NCBI GenBank assembly: GCA_033060915.1
Contig: CM065378.1
Span: 18,280,001-18,344,000 of the forward strand
Origin: Euryodendron excelsum
Taxonomy: Eukaryota > Streptophyta > Magnoliopsida > Ericales > Pentaphylacaceae
Length of the DNA: 64,000 nucleotides
Direction of reading: 5' to 3'
In this document: positions 12,126-26,980 of the stretch, in pieces
Position numbering within the stretch: position 1 is the stretch's first letter
Layout: every line of letters starts with the position of its first letter
Position numbers and translations under genes: made by a program
Notes under the pieces: generated by a model
What the model was told of the DNA's origin: nothing
What the model saw: the letters and a program-made list of their open reading frames with translations, nothing else
Databases searched by the model: none

Positions 12126-15100
12126 ATGTATTCTAGATGGGCATCTCCAAATGGTCCCTTGTGCTTATTATACAAGTTGTGCAACCCTATTTCAATTTGA
12201 AATTGTTTGGAAAATTGACATGCTCTCATCAAAATTTGTAGCAGGTCATATTGGTACGCGTGGAGCGATATCATTGGCTCTCCTCTTTAATTTGTTGCAG
12301 GCAGGGTTGTTAGCTTAACATTTTTTCTTGTAGTATTAGATGAGAAAAGGTCTGGACATTTCAAATACGAATTGTTTCTGGGTAACGTGTGATTTTTTAT
12401 TCTTATCTACCGTTGATGAAAATGACAATGAGACCACCCTAGCATGCATGTACTAAGCATCAGAGCCCTTACATTAGACGAGTTCCAATGCCTTTCAGTG
12501 GCGCCAAATTTTACGCTATGTTTAAATTAAAGATTTGATGATAAAAAATATAAGGATAAAAAAAATAAAAATACTCTTTTATTTTGATAACTTTTTTCAC
12601 TTCTTTCTTTTCATTTTCATTTTTCTTCATAAATCTAATTTCTAAATATAGCATTAAGGAATGCTATTCTCTCATAAGTTTTACACAAAAAATTTTTAAA
12701 AAATATGATAATAGTATAACAAAAGTTGTGGAAAAAAATAAATAAATAACAACGAGAGTGGTCGTGTATATGAAATCGTATTATCTAACCCACTATTGTT
12801 ACTGTTTTAGGCAGCTGGTTTTGTTTGTCGTTTTCCCGGTGCTTGCATTGTGTACCCTTTTGGCACATCTGCCGTCACAACCCTTTTGTTTCTGTTTTCT
12901 TTTTGATACGTTTGAATCTGTGGTCTTTACCGAACTTGACCAATGTTAGTTCCTTCTACTTGTTTTTTAGGTTTTCTCAGACTTTACCAAAGCCTAATGA
13001 AAATATATATACCTATGTCTTAGACTACCTATATCTTAGACTATGAGCTATGGGACTGGAAGGAGAGAGGCAGAGGAGCCGAGATGCCCATTGGGCGTTT
13101 TGACGAAAATTCCAGTATGCAGTCTAAAGAGTACTATGACCAAATGTTTACAATGGGCTTTGCCTGGGCCGTAACTAGTGATTCTCTGATAGTTGTGACA
13201 TCGCTCCGCCATCCTCGGTTAAGTTTCATACAAAATTTATCATTAAAATGTTATAATTGAATAAGAATTATTTATTTTAACACAAAACACCTTATAGGTA
13301 TTTGTTACCTACAAATTTTCTAAAAGAATAACATTTTCCTTTTAATTTAGATTACTCTTCCAGCTGGTTCTAGTTCGTGCCTTAATCCACCCGAAGTCCT
13401 TGGTTAAAACTACCATTCATGTAGCTTAATTGGGCGACCCATTGTTGCTATGTAGATGCAAAATTAAAACAGGATTGAGAAGGTGGGGAGCTGGGTGGAG
13501 ACAAAGTCCCTATCATGCAATGAAGCATGGATGGGTGGGAAAGGTTGAGAATCGTTCAATCCCAGAACCTGAGAACCCAAATGGAAACATTATTAGCGTT
13601 GCTTCTATCATATTCAGTCATATTTATTTTTTGTTTGCATTGTGAAACAAGCCCGATTCCATGCAACCAAGAAAACAACAGGTTCAACTCACTCTGAAAG
13701 TAAAATGGAAAAATAATAAGAAAAAAGAAAAGGAAAGAGGATTCCATATTCCTTACTTCCAACAACTGCAGCAACCCTATCAAAAACCAAAAGCCTAATA
13801 TTAAAAACATTATGAAAGCAGTGGTTACAGAGACAAAGCTAGAAAAGAAAAAATTTCATCACAAGCTAAGTTATGAACTTAATCTAGAAAATTAGCTAAA
13901 AGAACTAAACGAATATCACTTTTCTTATCGCCCTATCAAATATTAAATTCTCGATCCTTTTTTCATGTTGACAGGGCTCAAATGGTTATAGAACATTATA
14001 TGAGAGCATTTCAGGAGAAGGAGAAGAGTAGAAATTAAGAAAATTACTTACCTGTCAAATTTAAGGTAGAATTAGGCCTAAAAATCAGGGTACTAAACAA
14101 ATAATAGTCTGCCATCTGGTGGGTTAACAATTTTAGGGTCAATCAATGAGCTCATTAGACAACATCAATATAAGCTACACACCTTAAAAATTGGAAAGAC
14201 AAAGGTCTATTCCATTAAACTTTATTTTAAGATTTAGGGATCAGGCTAAGACAAATGCAACGATGTCTTTCAATGGGTTGAGTGGACTGAATTTATCTAA
14301 TCCTGACTTACGGATAAACGTGAATTATGGTCAAGATGTCACCAACCATTCTTTTTATTGCTCTTCAGGTCAGGCACACAAGTCTTCGAGACATCGACAA
14401 TCAAAGAAGTTTGTGGATCTAATGAAGCATCAAATGACCCATAGCTTCCGGCTTCTAATGAGACAGTGACCTTACTAGACAAACCCTAAGAGAGATTTCA
14501 TATCAGGTCACCAACAATTTTCAAACTACAATTTTAGGACAAACGATTTGGTAAATCATGAAGTTGCATAGCTAATTAATGCATTGTTTCTTGGTGAAAT
14601 TTGACTAATAATAAGGGTCTTATGTGGTGAAGGAAAGGGGAAGAAGAAAGTTGTCATACCACTGGGCATGTTTGGGTAGTCTGAAAAACGGATCAAGTCA
14701 GGTCCGCTTCCATTAAGTTATCTATTTTTTTAAAAAAAATCACCCCTTCTTGGTTTGATTTTGACCAGGTTTGGGACACTTTCCTCAACATTGTTTTAGA
14801 CTGCATTTATCAAACACCTAAACGTTAACACCAATTAATTTGTGGCCCTAGAACCAGTTTAATATGGTGTCTCCCAGACAGGACCTCATGCAACTGCATT
14901 TTGGCATGGGTGTTCGAAGTAATCAGCCAGGCATTTTGGCTTAGCAACGAAGTAAGACGTAGCACTAATGTTGATCAAACGTAGCAACATTATGGGAACA
15001 AAGTAGCAGAAAAATCTCTTTCTATTGCTAGTGGTTTGAGGATGTTGAGCTGAGTTGCTCGTTCCCATCCACACGGATGTGAAGTTATTTACCATTCTTT

Positions 15101-16102
15101 CCTGTTAAGTGTCAATTTTTAGGCCAATTTGTTTGTAGGATTATATCATTTAAGCATTACTAAACTAAACCAAACTGATCAAAACTTAACAAACAATCTA
15201 GTTTCAGGAAGTCCCTCAATCAACCTAAGCCAATGTATGATTAGGCTTGGATTTAAACATTTTGCAATGCATTTAAGAAATGCCAAATTGCCAACCAAAC
15301 GTACACTAGTGAAAATATCCAACAATCATATTCTTATATTGCCGCTAAGTTAAAAATTAGGACACTATAACATATATAAGATACTCCTGCCCCACATTTT
15401 ACCTAGATTATTCTTATTACTATTATATTAGTCTTTGTGTAACATATTATGATTGATTCTAAAGTTTGACTAACTCATAACTTGTGTTGAACAATCTTAA
15501 ACCATGGTTGATTATGGATTCACGAGATTGGACTTTCTTTTGACATTTTTTTTTAAAAATTGTCTTTTACAACTCTTTTAAATTTGTGAAAAGCCATTAT
15601 TCATACAAATATATTACATGAATAATAATTGGTCACAAAAAATATGTAAAAAGAATAAAAATTAAAATGTCAAACTTAGTATCAACACCAACTAACTGCT
15701 AGTCCAACCATGTGGTTTCATGAAATTGGTCTTACCAAGATAGATTGGCCTCTAAAACTTGGCCTAACCCAAAATTGCGGCCATAGTTTCAACCTCCTAG
15801 TCACTCTCACTTCGAGTTTTCAAACCCAAATCATAATAATGCAAAGAATATCTAAGTGCCCTAATTAATCCGCGGAGAGGTGACGACCATACAATTATCA
15901 TCAAAACTATCTCCATTTCGGAAAGCAACAAAACTAGTTAACTACCAACACACTTCTATACATATATATATACACACACAGACTAGGCGCTTAAATAATT
16001 TGCTTGCCCATTTCTCACGAAAGAACCTCTCATTCCCTGGAGATCGCCGTCGAACGTAACTACGGCGAATCTGTGCTAGGGTTCCTGCGAGGTAGGATTT
16101 GA
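12126..16102. other. Intergenic DNA before ADNT1
   Basis: AT-rich, with scattered short frames and no recognisable gene or RNA. The last 150 bp carry the ADNT1 leader. Confidence 0.5.
15955..15980 (+). promoter_or_regulatory. Possible TATA region of ADNT1
   Basis: A run of alternating TA (CATATATATATAC) lies about 130 bp upstream of the ADNT1 start codon, a plausible place for a core promoter. Based on composition and position only. Confidence 0.3.
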
Positions 16103-18342
16103 ATGGCGTCAGAGGATGTGGTAGGGAAGACGAGCGAGAAGGCGGTGACGACGATCGTAAATCTGGCGGAGGAAGCGAAGATAGCTAGAGAAGGAGTTAA
16201 AGCTCCGAGTTACGCTTTCTTAAGTATCTGCAAGTCTCTCGTCGCCGGCGGAGTCGCCGGTGGAGTGTAAGTTCATACTCTCCTTTTTCCGAATTTCGTT
16301 CGTTCTTTCACCGTAATGTAGTGGACCATATATTCCGACCGTTTCTAGTTCTGGTTACTGATTTATTCGTTTATAACTATTTGAAATTCATACTTGAATG
16401 ATCGTATATTTGTTGTCGTCGTTGGTTATATGAGACTTATTGGAACGACCGACCATGTTATTGTTACTCTGTGTAATGTATATAGTTGGTATAAAATTGT
16501 ACTCGTTCTGGTTTAACCATAACTTAGTGGACCATATATTTCGACCGTTGCTAGTTCTGTTTACTGAATCATTCGTTTAATACAATTGAAGATTTATACT
16601 TGAATGAGCGTTTATTTGTCGTAGTTGTTTGTCCTTTGTTGATTTGAGACTTATTGGAACGACCGATCATGTTATTTTTGCTCTGTGTAATGTATGGAAT
16701 AGACATGAAATTGTGCCAATACATGATGCATATACGTTACATTGATAATTAGGTGTTAACATTTTTATCTAAGTGCAATTTCCACTCGTTAAACTGTTAT
16801 GTGAATTATATAGGTATATTTAGTCTGAGGAACCTGTTATTCGAAGTCTTATTGTGTTTTTTAATCATATCAATCTTCAGGTTTCATCTGTTTCTATCTC
16901 TATTGTCTTGGCTGTTGCTAGCACTGTAGCAAACATCTTGAAGTTGCTACTTGGCCTTATATGTTCGTATACTAGGAAATTTTGTGCAATTGAAATTGGT
17001 AGCTTTAAGACCTTGTTGAAACCCCGGCATCATAGGCACCTGTTATTTTTCACTATACTACTGCTATGCAGGCATGAAATTCAGTACTTCATGGATTTGG
17101 TTATTTGTTGCATTTTTATGTAGTAAAAGTAAAACCGAGACAAACTTTATGGTTGGTTTCTAGAAATTTAAGGCACAATCAGAAATGGTATGGGGTTTTA
17201 GAATCCAAGGCTAAATATGATTGGCTTGATTTTTCACTTTTAAATAAAAGAGCTTATATAACTTTAGGTTACACTGGCACCATTTTATTTGTTTATGGGG
17301 GTGGGATGTCCAAACTCCAACTACTTGTCTAAGTTTCAGTTATGCCGCAGTCAAGTCAGTGAGAGTCATTATGAAAAACAATTACTTGTGTTACATTTTC
17401 TTGATCATTGCTAATCCAACAGCTTTTCCCCTTCATGAATTGGTGCTTTTAAAAAGTGTGGAATGTACGGAATGTTATCTTGTTCTATATTGCCTATTCT
17501 CTGAGAACTTATCTTTTTCCCATAGTTCAATGAGAGGCCTGGCAGTTGGCTGTAATGACTAATCTATTATGTTCGAGGAATTACGACATTGTTACATTGT
17601 CCAGAATTTATGATTCTGAAGCACCCTCAGAAACTTGTGCTTTTCTTTTGGTCAAAATAGGGAAGAAAATTACATCAAATGAATGGAAAAATTAAGCAAA
17701 CTTACGTTGATGCGTTGGCTCATATTGAGAAGTTCTCTTTGGTGTTAGAAACCTTTTTGTTTTCTTGTCTTGAAGGGAGGAAAAAGTTATAGACACTAGA
17801 TTAACAAAGTAATCTTAGATTCTCTGGCACAAGGGATCATTTGTAACCTTCAGAAAAGCATGGCCTGTTGTTTAAGGTAATGTTAACTTCGCTTCCCATC
17901 CTTGAACATGATGTCAGAAATATCACACAGGACTGCTTCTATATGATTATCATGCTCTAGTGATTGCTACTGCCTACAGGATAGTTATATAATTCTGTCG
18001 ATGACAATTGCAAAAGCAAGGAAAGTTTTCTCCCAGTATCTTCTTTACACTGAATCTATCCCATGTACTCCATATTGCAGGTCACGTACTGCTGTTGCTC
18101 CATTAGAACGGTTAAAGATTTTGCTTCAGGTAGAACTTCTGTATCCAGCTGATATTTTTTTAGCATGGGGTACAATGTGTAGAACTTTTGCATTTCCAGC
18201 ATCATGCATATGTATTGTTCTCGTTGTTGGATTGTTTTGTTTCGTAAAATGTTTTGCTAATGGTTCTCACCTGAGGGAGTTTGTCAATGCAAGCTTTTCT
18301 ACTGGTGGCATCAAGGAACATGTATCAATTATTTGTAGTGCA

Positions 18343-18415
<73 letters not shown>

Positions 18416-21400
18416 AAGTTTTGAAGGAATTTTCTTTTCCTTAATGCTGCTTCTGGTCGCCAAAAGCTGTAGGAAATGAAAATTTTCAATCTTGCAACTC
18501 ATACCCAAATTCTTCCTACCTTATGTTGTTTTCTTAACCAGATGGAGCAGTATGTCAGTTAAAAAATGCTGCGAAAAAGAGGTTTTTTGAAGGAGTAACT
18601 ATTATTTTGTACACACACAAATAATTTGAATTACTGCAGATGACCATGGTCTAAGAAGCAATTATAGGTTTAACTTATCAAATAAAATAAAAAAATTAAC
18701 ACAAAATACTTATGGTTTAAAGATGGACTAAATGGAAATTAATGCACTTATATCAACATGCCAAGCTGATAGCAATTAGGAATCAATTTGCCTTTTATTT
18801 TATTTTGCGCTTGTCTTCATAAAACTTGTATTGTTGAAGTTGATTTTGTCTAACACAAAAAGTTCTATGACTTGGAAATCAAAGGCCCAAGGCTTAAGTT
18901 TGAGAGTTCAGTTGGCTATGAGATTCAGCTATAAGAATGTCAACAATCACTTTTATCTCTTAACATCTGACACCTTCTTAAGGATGTAATCGTTGAACCA
19001 GTGACAAATGATGCAAATTCATTGTGATTTTGCTTGTGCCATCACATACACATTAGCCATCATCAATCTTGGAGCATGTTAAAGGCGGAATTTCCATAGC
19101 ATGCAAATATTCTAGGTTACATAGTTTACTCTCTATCATTTGTGATTGTCTTGTGGTAATTTTATACTCTGCATGGAAAAAAACTTTTTGCATTTATTTG
19201 GTCTTGGAAAATGCAGGTTCAAAATCCTCATAGTATAAAATATAGTGGAACAGTTCAGGGCTTGAAATATATATGGAAAACTGAAGGTTTCCGAGGATTA
19301 TTTAAAGGCAATGGCACTAATTGTGCTCGCATTGTCCCAAACTCAGCAGTCAAGTTCTTTAGCTATGAGGAAGCGTCTAAGTATGCTACAGTGCTCCCTT
19401 TTCTTCTACTTTTAGTGTTTTATTTATTTATTTTGCTGCAAATATTTAGAGCTTTATGGCATGCACATTATGCTTTATTGTCAATGTTGACTGTGAACAC
19501 CAAAAAAAAAAGGAAGTTTCAGGAAATATGGTGGTGGTGTGGAAATGAGGGGAAAATATGTAAAGAAAATATTGCACGTGGAGGTTTGCGAAAACTTTTA
19601 ACTGACATCTGCTATTGTAAATAGAGGCTACTCATGTGTCAAATGCTTTTTCTTTATTCTTTTCTTTCTTTCTTTCCTTTTTCTTTTAGTATAAAAGAAT
19701 CTTTCATCAAATGCATGGCAATGCATCACTCTAGTGTCATGACAATTCTACAAAAGAGAAACAATGCATAGAGTAAGAGTGCTCTCAATGTTGCATCAAT
19801 TAAGTTGAGACTCCTGATTTTTGCATCAAATAATCTTTTCATCAATGTTGCATCAATTTGTCTGAATCATATTGATTATTTATGAAAGAATGACTCTAGC
19901 TATTAAAATAATTGGGAAGTTTGTCTGAATAAGATTTCTCTTTCTTTTTTCTGCTCAGAATATTTGGATTCCATTTTATAATTGTGCGTACATATTTGTA
20001 TTATTGAGCTTCAATATAAGAGTAGCAATGTCATGCTTTTCTGCAAACAGATGTACTGCAAATATATATCTTTCCACCGTTGACCTTTCAGTCAAAAATA
20101 TTGCATGCCTTTTGAAGTCTTTATGCAGCTTCTATCTGCATATAATTTTTAAAGGATTTTCTTCCTTTTGCTCATCAAACAGGGGAATTCTATGGCTTTA
20201 TCGGCAGCAAAATGGAAAGGGTATGACCCTCTCCTATTTTCTTTTTCTCATATTACTCTATCAATCTTTGGACTTTTAACAAGGCTATGATTCTTTTGAT
20301 TTGCTTCCTCATTCTCACATGTACTGTGTATGGATCCCTTGGTTTTTTGGTTGATTTCTGATCCAAGTAGAACATGTGATGGATTGCCGGGTCTATGGCC
20401 ATCGCATATTTATGGGTGCATTTGTTGTATGTTGGACAAGCTGGTGGTTAGATAATAATCCATTTTAAATTGTATTGAAGTCAGAAGATAATTGCTTGTT
20501 GCCTTTTTTTTTCTTTTCATGTGTGTGTACGCGCTGGGCCATGTTTTCTAAAAAGTCCGCAGTCTTATTTGCTAAATGGAAATTATATTTTGATTTATTT
20601 CTTAATATGTTTCTATAGTTTGGGACAAAGTGTCAATTCCATTTATCATATAGAATATTTGCCATTTTAGAATTTATAATCATTCATGCAGTTCCTTTAT
20701 TTCCAAAGCACTTGAAGGTTGAAACCCAGTTTCTTGAATGGAGAAATTATGACAAATGGAGCACTCACCAAAATGGTTGTACATTTTTTGCAGGAGATTG
20801 AAGAACAGTTTTTTTCTTTTTGATAAGTACATCATTTGTAGTACATCTGCAACATTTAATCAGCTGATTCCATCTCTTTTTTGTTTTTTTTATTGCTGAA
20901 GAAAATGGATAGGTCCTATTGAACGATACCAAAAAAATGTACTCATTTTAAATGCTACATGAAACATAATGGCTGAATCTAGGATGTAGGTTCTCTAACT
21001 TTCAAATTTTTGAAATTTTTATGAAGAACAAGTGGCAATGGAGTGCTACTAAAACGAGATGTGCTTTCTTCAAGTGGCATGTAAAATGGGATGGGATAAT
21101 TATTCTGTGGAATCTGGACCACTTTTCTTGCTAATGAGATGAAATGGTTGTAATTTAGGAGATAATGTATGAGAAATAAATTATTTAAGTGCAGAGCACA
21201 TGAACACATACAATTTCCACAGTTAACTATTAACGAGTTTTAAAGTTAACCATACATAATCTCCTATTTGTGTCAATAAAATTGGTTCTGCTGTTGAATC
21301 TTAGGGTTGAATTTAAGTGATGTAGGGTTGTTGATGAGGGTTGCTATTTTTCCATGGTTATCTATTGCAGAGGATGCCGAACTCACTCCTCTTTTACGCC

Positions 21401-23487
21401 TTGGAGCTGGAGCATGTGCTGGAATCATTGCCATGTCGGCGACTTACCCAATGGACATGGTACGAGGGCGGCTCACTGTCCAGGTATTGTTTGGAGGTTC
21501 CTTCTTTATATCCAATTTATGCAGTTTTGTCCTTGTACTCCCTATGCAGAGTGCAGGCTGTTGTAGATTTGGAAATTATGGTTTCACATTTTACTCTATG
21601 CTCAATTTTTTGCAGACGGAGGCATCTCCTCGCCAATATAGAGGAATTTTCCATGCTCTTTTAACAGTTTTCCGTGAAGAAGGCCCCCGTGCTTTATACA
21701 AAGGATGGCTTCCTTCAGTAATAGGAGTTGTAAGTAACCCTGTATACCATTGATTGCTTGTTTGTGTTGAAGTCTACAAATTGATCCATGTAGATTCTGG
21801 TTTGGGCTTGAATTGTTCTGTGATGGGTTAAAATTGGAGTGTCAGTTCCTTTGGGTCATGGGTTGCACCGTGCACTCTTTGATCTATTGGTAACAAATTA
21901 ATACTCGGATAGGTGGATTTATGTTTTTTTGCCCATCAAAAACTTGGTTTGGAAGTTAGAATCAGCTGATTAAATGTCAAGGATGATTTAAAAGAATGAG
22001 AATAGTTCTCTCTTTTCTTCAGGTTTGAACATTAATTTTCATACCCATAATGCATACAATTACAAGCGTCATTAGGAGGCTACTGATTATACCGTCTTTA
22101 CATGCTTGATATGACCAGTTCAATTTGAAAGTTGTTATTTTATGGTTCTTCTGGATCAGTTGAATTCTTCTACTACACAAATGGTAATGATAGCACTCTT
22201 TCATCATATCAATATGAAAACTTTCTGTCTTTCTGTAGTCAAGCATTTTGCTGTTATTATTCTTGGCCTGATAACCATGTGCACTCATTTTTGCATTTAT
22301 TGATATAAATTGGGAGAGTAAAAGCAAGATATAGGACAGATGAATGGGAGATTAATGAGAATTAAGGAAGAGAAGTGGAACATGTTTATCAATTGTTAGA
22401 TATTTTCATGTTCTTTCTGGGTTCTGGAAGTACCAACTGCCAAACAAGAGAGAAAAAAGAAAAAGACACACACACATATATATATGTCATGGCTAAGGAA
22501 ACTCATCACGCTGTTTTAAACTCTTATGCAATTGTTTTAGCAGTTTTCTATTTAGTGAGCCAGTTGTATGAGTCCTTCTCACTCTCTCTCTATATATACA
22601 TATATATTTCTAACATTTTAATTAGTGGTATGCTTTCTCCAGCTTTGTGCTGATGATGAGTGGATAAGACAGAATGTTGTATAATAAGGATGCACTCTAC
22701 TTGTTATAAAAATAAAAATAAAAATATAAGTAGAAAATTACTGATCACGGCTATTGCCTTTCCCTTTTTGTTTTATATTTAAGATTAATTGTTTTCTCAT
22801 TTCTATGTCGAGAGGCCTAAAATATATACTATAATGTCTGTAGATACCATATGTGGGTCTGAACTTTTCTGTATATGAATCTTTAAAAGATTGGTTGATC
22901 AAAACTAGACCATTTGGACTAGTTGAAGACTCCCAGTTGAGTGTTACAACAAAGCTTGCATGTGGGGCCGCTGCTGGAACTGTTGGCCAGACGGTTGCTT
23001 ATCCTCTTGATGTTATCCGTCGAAGGATGCAGATGGTGGGCTGGAAAGATGCTGCTTCAGTTGTCACTGGCGATGGGAAGAGCAAGGCGCCACTTGACTA
23101 TTCTGGTATGGTTGATGCATTCAGAAAAACAGTTCGGCATGAGGGTTTTGGAGCTTTGTACAAGGGTTTGATCCCCAATTCGGTAAAGGTTCGTATTCAT
23201 GTTATGATGACCATCTTTTGATGTGTTGACCCCCTGTTTTAGTTTAGTGTTACATGCTTCAGTTCTTAAGGCATTCTTTAATTGCTAGCTGGGTGGATAT
23301 CCATATATTTTTAGCGGATTCATTTCTCTCTCCAGTAGTTTGTCTTTCACTAATGACGGAAATTATTAGATTAACATTCTAATGCAATTGCCATTCTCTT
23401 TAGGTGGTACCATCCATAGCAATAGCTTTTGTGACATACGAGGTGGTAAAGGACATTCTTGGAGTTGAGGTGAGGATATCCGACTGA
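16103..23487 (+). CDS. ADNT1: Mitochondrial adenine nucleotide transporter ADNT1, eight exons, intact
   Basis: An SLC25-family carrier of the mitochondrial inner membrane; the Arabidopsis protein exchanges AMP/ADP/ATP (mainly cytosolic AMP for matrix ATP). Exons are 16103-16266, 18081-18129, 19217-19380, 20183-20220, 21371-21483, 21616-21729, 22844-23188 and 23404-23487. All junctions are GT-AG and the phases add up to 356 residues. Three carrier repeats are visible with signatures PLERLK, PMDMVR and PLDVIR, each followed by a G-rich partner element such as FRGLFKGNG, PRALYKGW and FGALYKG. The N-terminus (MASEDVVGKTSEKAVTTI) and C-terminus (VRISD) match ADNT1 as I remember At4g01100. No defects were seen. 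Intron 1 is 1.8 kb and contains a direct duplication. Confidence 0.95.
16319..16698. repeat. Direct duplication of about 206 bp in ADNT1 intron 1
   Basis: Two diverged copies start with GTGGACCATATAT at about 16321 and 16527. Both continue through TTATTGGAACGACCGA and end with TCTGTGTAATGTAT. The offset of 206 bp is constant apart from small indels. Confidence 0.8.
18348..18409. repeat. (CT)n microsatellite in ADNT1 intron 2
   Basis: About 30 CT units without interruption, within the intron between exons 2 and 3. Confidence 0.95.
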
Positions 23488-24313
23488 AACCACATGGGAA
23501 TTTCAGGTATTTGTTGGACTTTCATGCAAATTTGTGCAAGAAAAAGGAATGGAGAAGGTAAATTATGGGAACTTTTTAAGAGAAAAAAAAATTCAAATTT
23601 TGAGGAAGTTTAGAAATCAATTTCTAGCCCTTATTGATATCGTCCAACCCATCTTTTTCGATCTCCCTTAGTTTTTAGCTTTTTCATTCATATGCGCCAC
23701 CAATAAGTTATCAAGAAGCATGCACGAGATGCCTTTTAGTAGCTTTCTAGAAATTTTAGCTTATCCTTTGGTCGGTATTATTTTTGTAACTGGCTTTACA
23801 TGGAGAATTATTTGTGTAACTGATTATTAAGAAATCAGTAGTTTGGTGATATATATACCTCTGCATTTTTTATATGCTCCTCTTTATGCTGCGTGATTGT
23901 TTGTGTGAATCCACTCACTGCTCTAGCATAACATGTGATTTTCTCCGTGATACTTCCCCTTTGCTATTGTCAGCAGTGTCTCTATTGTCTTCTTTTGACG
24001 TAATTGCTCTAAAATTAGTTATTACATTATTGAATCAAATATATCGAAAAGGTGGTGGAACCTTGCAACTGTGTGGGGTGCCCTTTCAGTTGCCCATTCA
24101 TATATTTTGGATGCCTGGCTCATGCATGCTAATAGGAGAGCTACCTTCTCATTAGCATGCAAAACACACACGAGTATTTAGGAAGCTACGGCACCCATCG
24201 CTGCTAGCACCTGACAAATGTTCTATCAACAAATGACCTGCCTTACTAGAGAAACAAACAAATGAAATATAAGAAATGATGCAACAAAAATAAAATTAAA
24301 AAAATTCTAACAT
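23488..24313. other. 3' spacer between convergent ADNT1 and CIP1-like genes
   Basis: Should hold the 3' UTRs of both genes, which converge here. No further gene is supported. Confidence 0.5.
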
Positions 24314-26007
24314 TCAAGTTGTGATTGGCCTTCTACCAGACATCTTTGAAAGCATTTCCTTGAGATAATCGCATCTCCCACGGTGATAATCGATCCATGC
24401 ACACAGCTGTCTTATGGCCTCCCTCTTCTCCTCTCCTAGGCCCAAAATCCCCTCGTCCTTCTCATTCATCATCTTTTGTAAGTCTCCCATCTTCTCTTCA
24501 TGCTTTTTAAGAGCTTTCATCAGATTCCGGTTCTCCTCTTCAACCATCCTCAACTTTGCCTCTAACTCTCCAACCTGCTCTCTCAAGACCGATTCCCGTT
24601 CTTGCTTATCTTTCAGTTGCTCAACGAGGGTGCTGACCTCTTCCTTTAGTTGTCCTTTCTCACTATTTGTCTCCTTGACCCAGTTCTTTGCGACCTGAAG
24701 CTCATTCAAGATTTGATAAACGCATGTCTTAAAGTGCCCGTAGTCTTCTTCAAACTTAAGGGTTAGAGTGTCCAGTCCAGTCATGGTGTTCTTGACTTTC
24801 TCTGAGATGTCTGTAATTATCTTGACTTGAGCCTCCTTGTAATTGGCCACCACAACAGACAATGTAGCAATCTTTTCTTCAAGCAACCTTTCTTCTTGCT
24901 GGAACTTCTCTTCTTTATTCATGTGGCTCTCTTCCTTCTCAGTCAGTAATTGTTCAGTTACTCGAAGTTTTTGGTTTGATAGGCGGAGCGTAACTTCAAT
25001 TGTGTGTACATTATTTTTCAATGTGCTTACTTCATCTCCTTTCATTTCCAGATCTCTATTCAGGTCTTCAATTGTTTCTTCTAATTCATCGACTTTCTGA
25101 TCTTTGTATTCAATACTCTTCCGTAACTCTTCTTCCATTTCTTCAATCTTGCTTTCAGCAACTTCGAGCCTTTCCTTGCATTCTTGAAACAAAACTTCAA
25201 GTTGTTTGTGCTCTTCATTCAATTTGTTAAAAGCATCCGCCTGTTCTCTTTGCATTCTTTGCTGATCCATGATCTTGTTTGCTAATTCAGCATTCTGATT
25301 CTCCAATTGAGTCAGGCTTTCTGAAGATTCTTGCTTACCTCTCTCAATCTGCAACTCCAATTGGCTTTTTTCAGAGACAACGGAATCCAACTCCTGTTGC
25401 AGATTGTTAACCTGGACTGTTAAGGCCATAATTTGAGTGGATGCTTCATTCTGTTTATCCTCAAGTTTCTTGTGGAGAGTAATTAACTCCTCCCCTCTCT
25501 CTGTTAATGTCCTCTCCAACTCAGAAATTCTCTCCTGCAGACCATCCTTTTCTTCTTTCAAGTGATGAGTGTCTTCGTTTTTACTTTCTATCTGCTCTTC
25601 AAGTTTACTTTGCTGGTTGCGTAGCAAGTCCACCTCCATTCCCAGATCCTTCACCTGCACTTTTAGATTTTCTCTCTCTTCCAGCGTTGTCTGTTCATCC
25701 ATGGTCTTGCTCGTTAACTCCTCTTTCAGAGTTTCTCTCTGAGCAAGGTATTGCGAAATCTCTTTATTTTTTTCTTCCAGTATAGATTCAAATTCAATTT
25801 TCCGGCTGGTTAGGAACTCTAGCTCCTGTTGCTTTTCATTGACCTTATCAATTAGGTCCTTGACTTGAGCTGACGCTTCGTTACTTTCATGTACCATTTG
25901 TTCTTCCAATCTGCTTCTCTGAGTCTGTAAGGATTCCACCTCCAGTTGCAGGTTCTTGATCTGTGTTGTTAATTCCTCAATTTGAGACAATGAATCTTTC
26001 TCCTTAT

Positions 26008-26041
<34 letters not shown>

Positions 26042-26941
26042 GTCTTTCTGTTTTTCCATTTCTCTTTGCTGGGCATGCAGAGAATCCAGCTCCAGTTCCA
26101 AACCCCTCATTTGAGCTGATGTTTCACTCTTATGAACCTCGTGCATCTCTGTGTAAGTCGCAAGTTCCCTTTCTCTCTTGCCCAATTCCTCCCTCAGCTG
26201 GCTAGATTCTGTCACAAGTTCTTGTATTTTGTCCTGTGTCTTGTTAATCTCATTTGAGAGCTCTAAAATTTTTGAGGACAGAGAGTTATTTTGTTCTTGA
26301 GTAGCTTTCTGTGTTTGGATTAAATTAGCTACTTCCTGTTCTGAAGATTCCACTTGCTCCTTCGTCATAGAGAGCATTCCTTTAACAGCTTCAAGTTCTA
26401 GCTGCAGTGTTTTTTTCTCATCATGTAACTGATTAGTCATGACTTTCAATTCTTCAGTGATTTTGTCTCCCACTTCAATCCTTTTTGTTGCCGTCTCTTT
26501 TTCCATCATTAGATCAGTTCTCTCTCTTGTTATTTCTTCCAATTTCTGATTCAGTTCAGCTGCTACTGTCTCAGTGCTGTCGAGTCTTAGATTCAGGTCC
26601 CTAATCTCAAGCAGATCCTTCGATTTATCACCATGCAATGTTTCAGCTTCAATCTTTAAATCACTGATCATCTTTTCTGCCTCTTGGATTTTGTTCGAAG
26701 CTGTCTGATATTCCAAATGTAAAGTTTCCTTTTCTTCTATTGTAGCTGTCAATTTTCTCTTCAAGTCAGCCAGTTCTAGATGCACAATTTCAAGTTCTTG
26801 CTTAATACCATCTGTTGCTTTATGAAACTCATTTTCCACTTTTCCATTTTTACTGCCCCTTTCCTTCAAAGAATAATCTGAATCTGAGTCTGAGCTGGAG
26901 GAAGAAGAGTTCTCCTTTTCTTGTTTGCCATAAACTTTTTC

Positions 26942-26980
<39 letters not shown>

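Noticed and set aside
21307..21370. Upstream extension of ADNT1 exon 5 as an open frame
   Set aside because: The exon begins at the CTATTGCAG acceptor (21371); the extension does not match the carrier family and breaks the phase.
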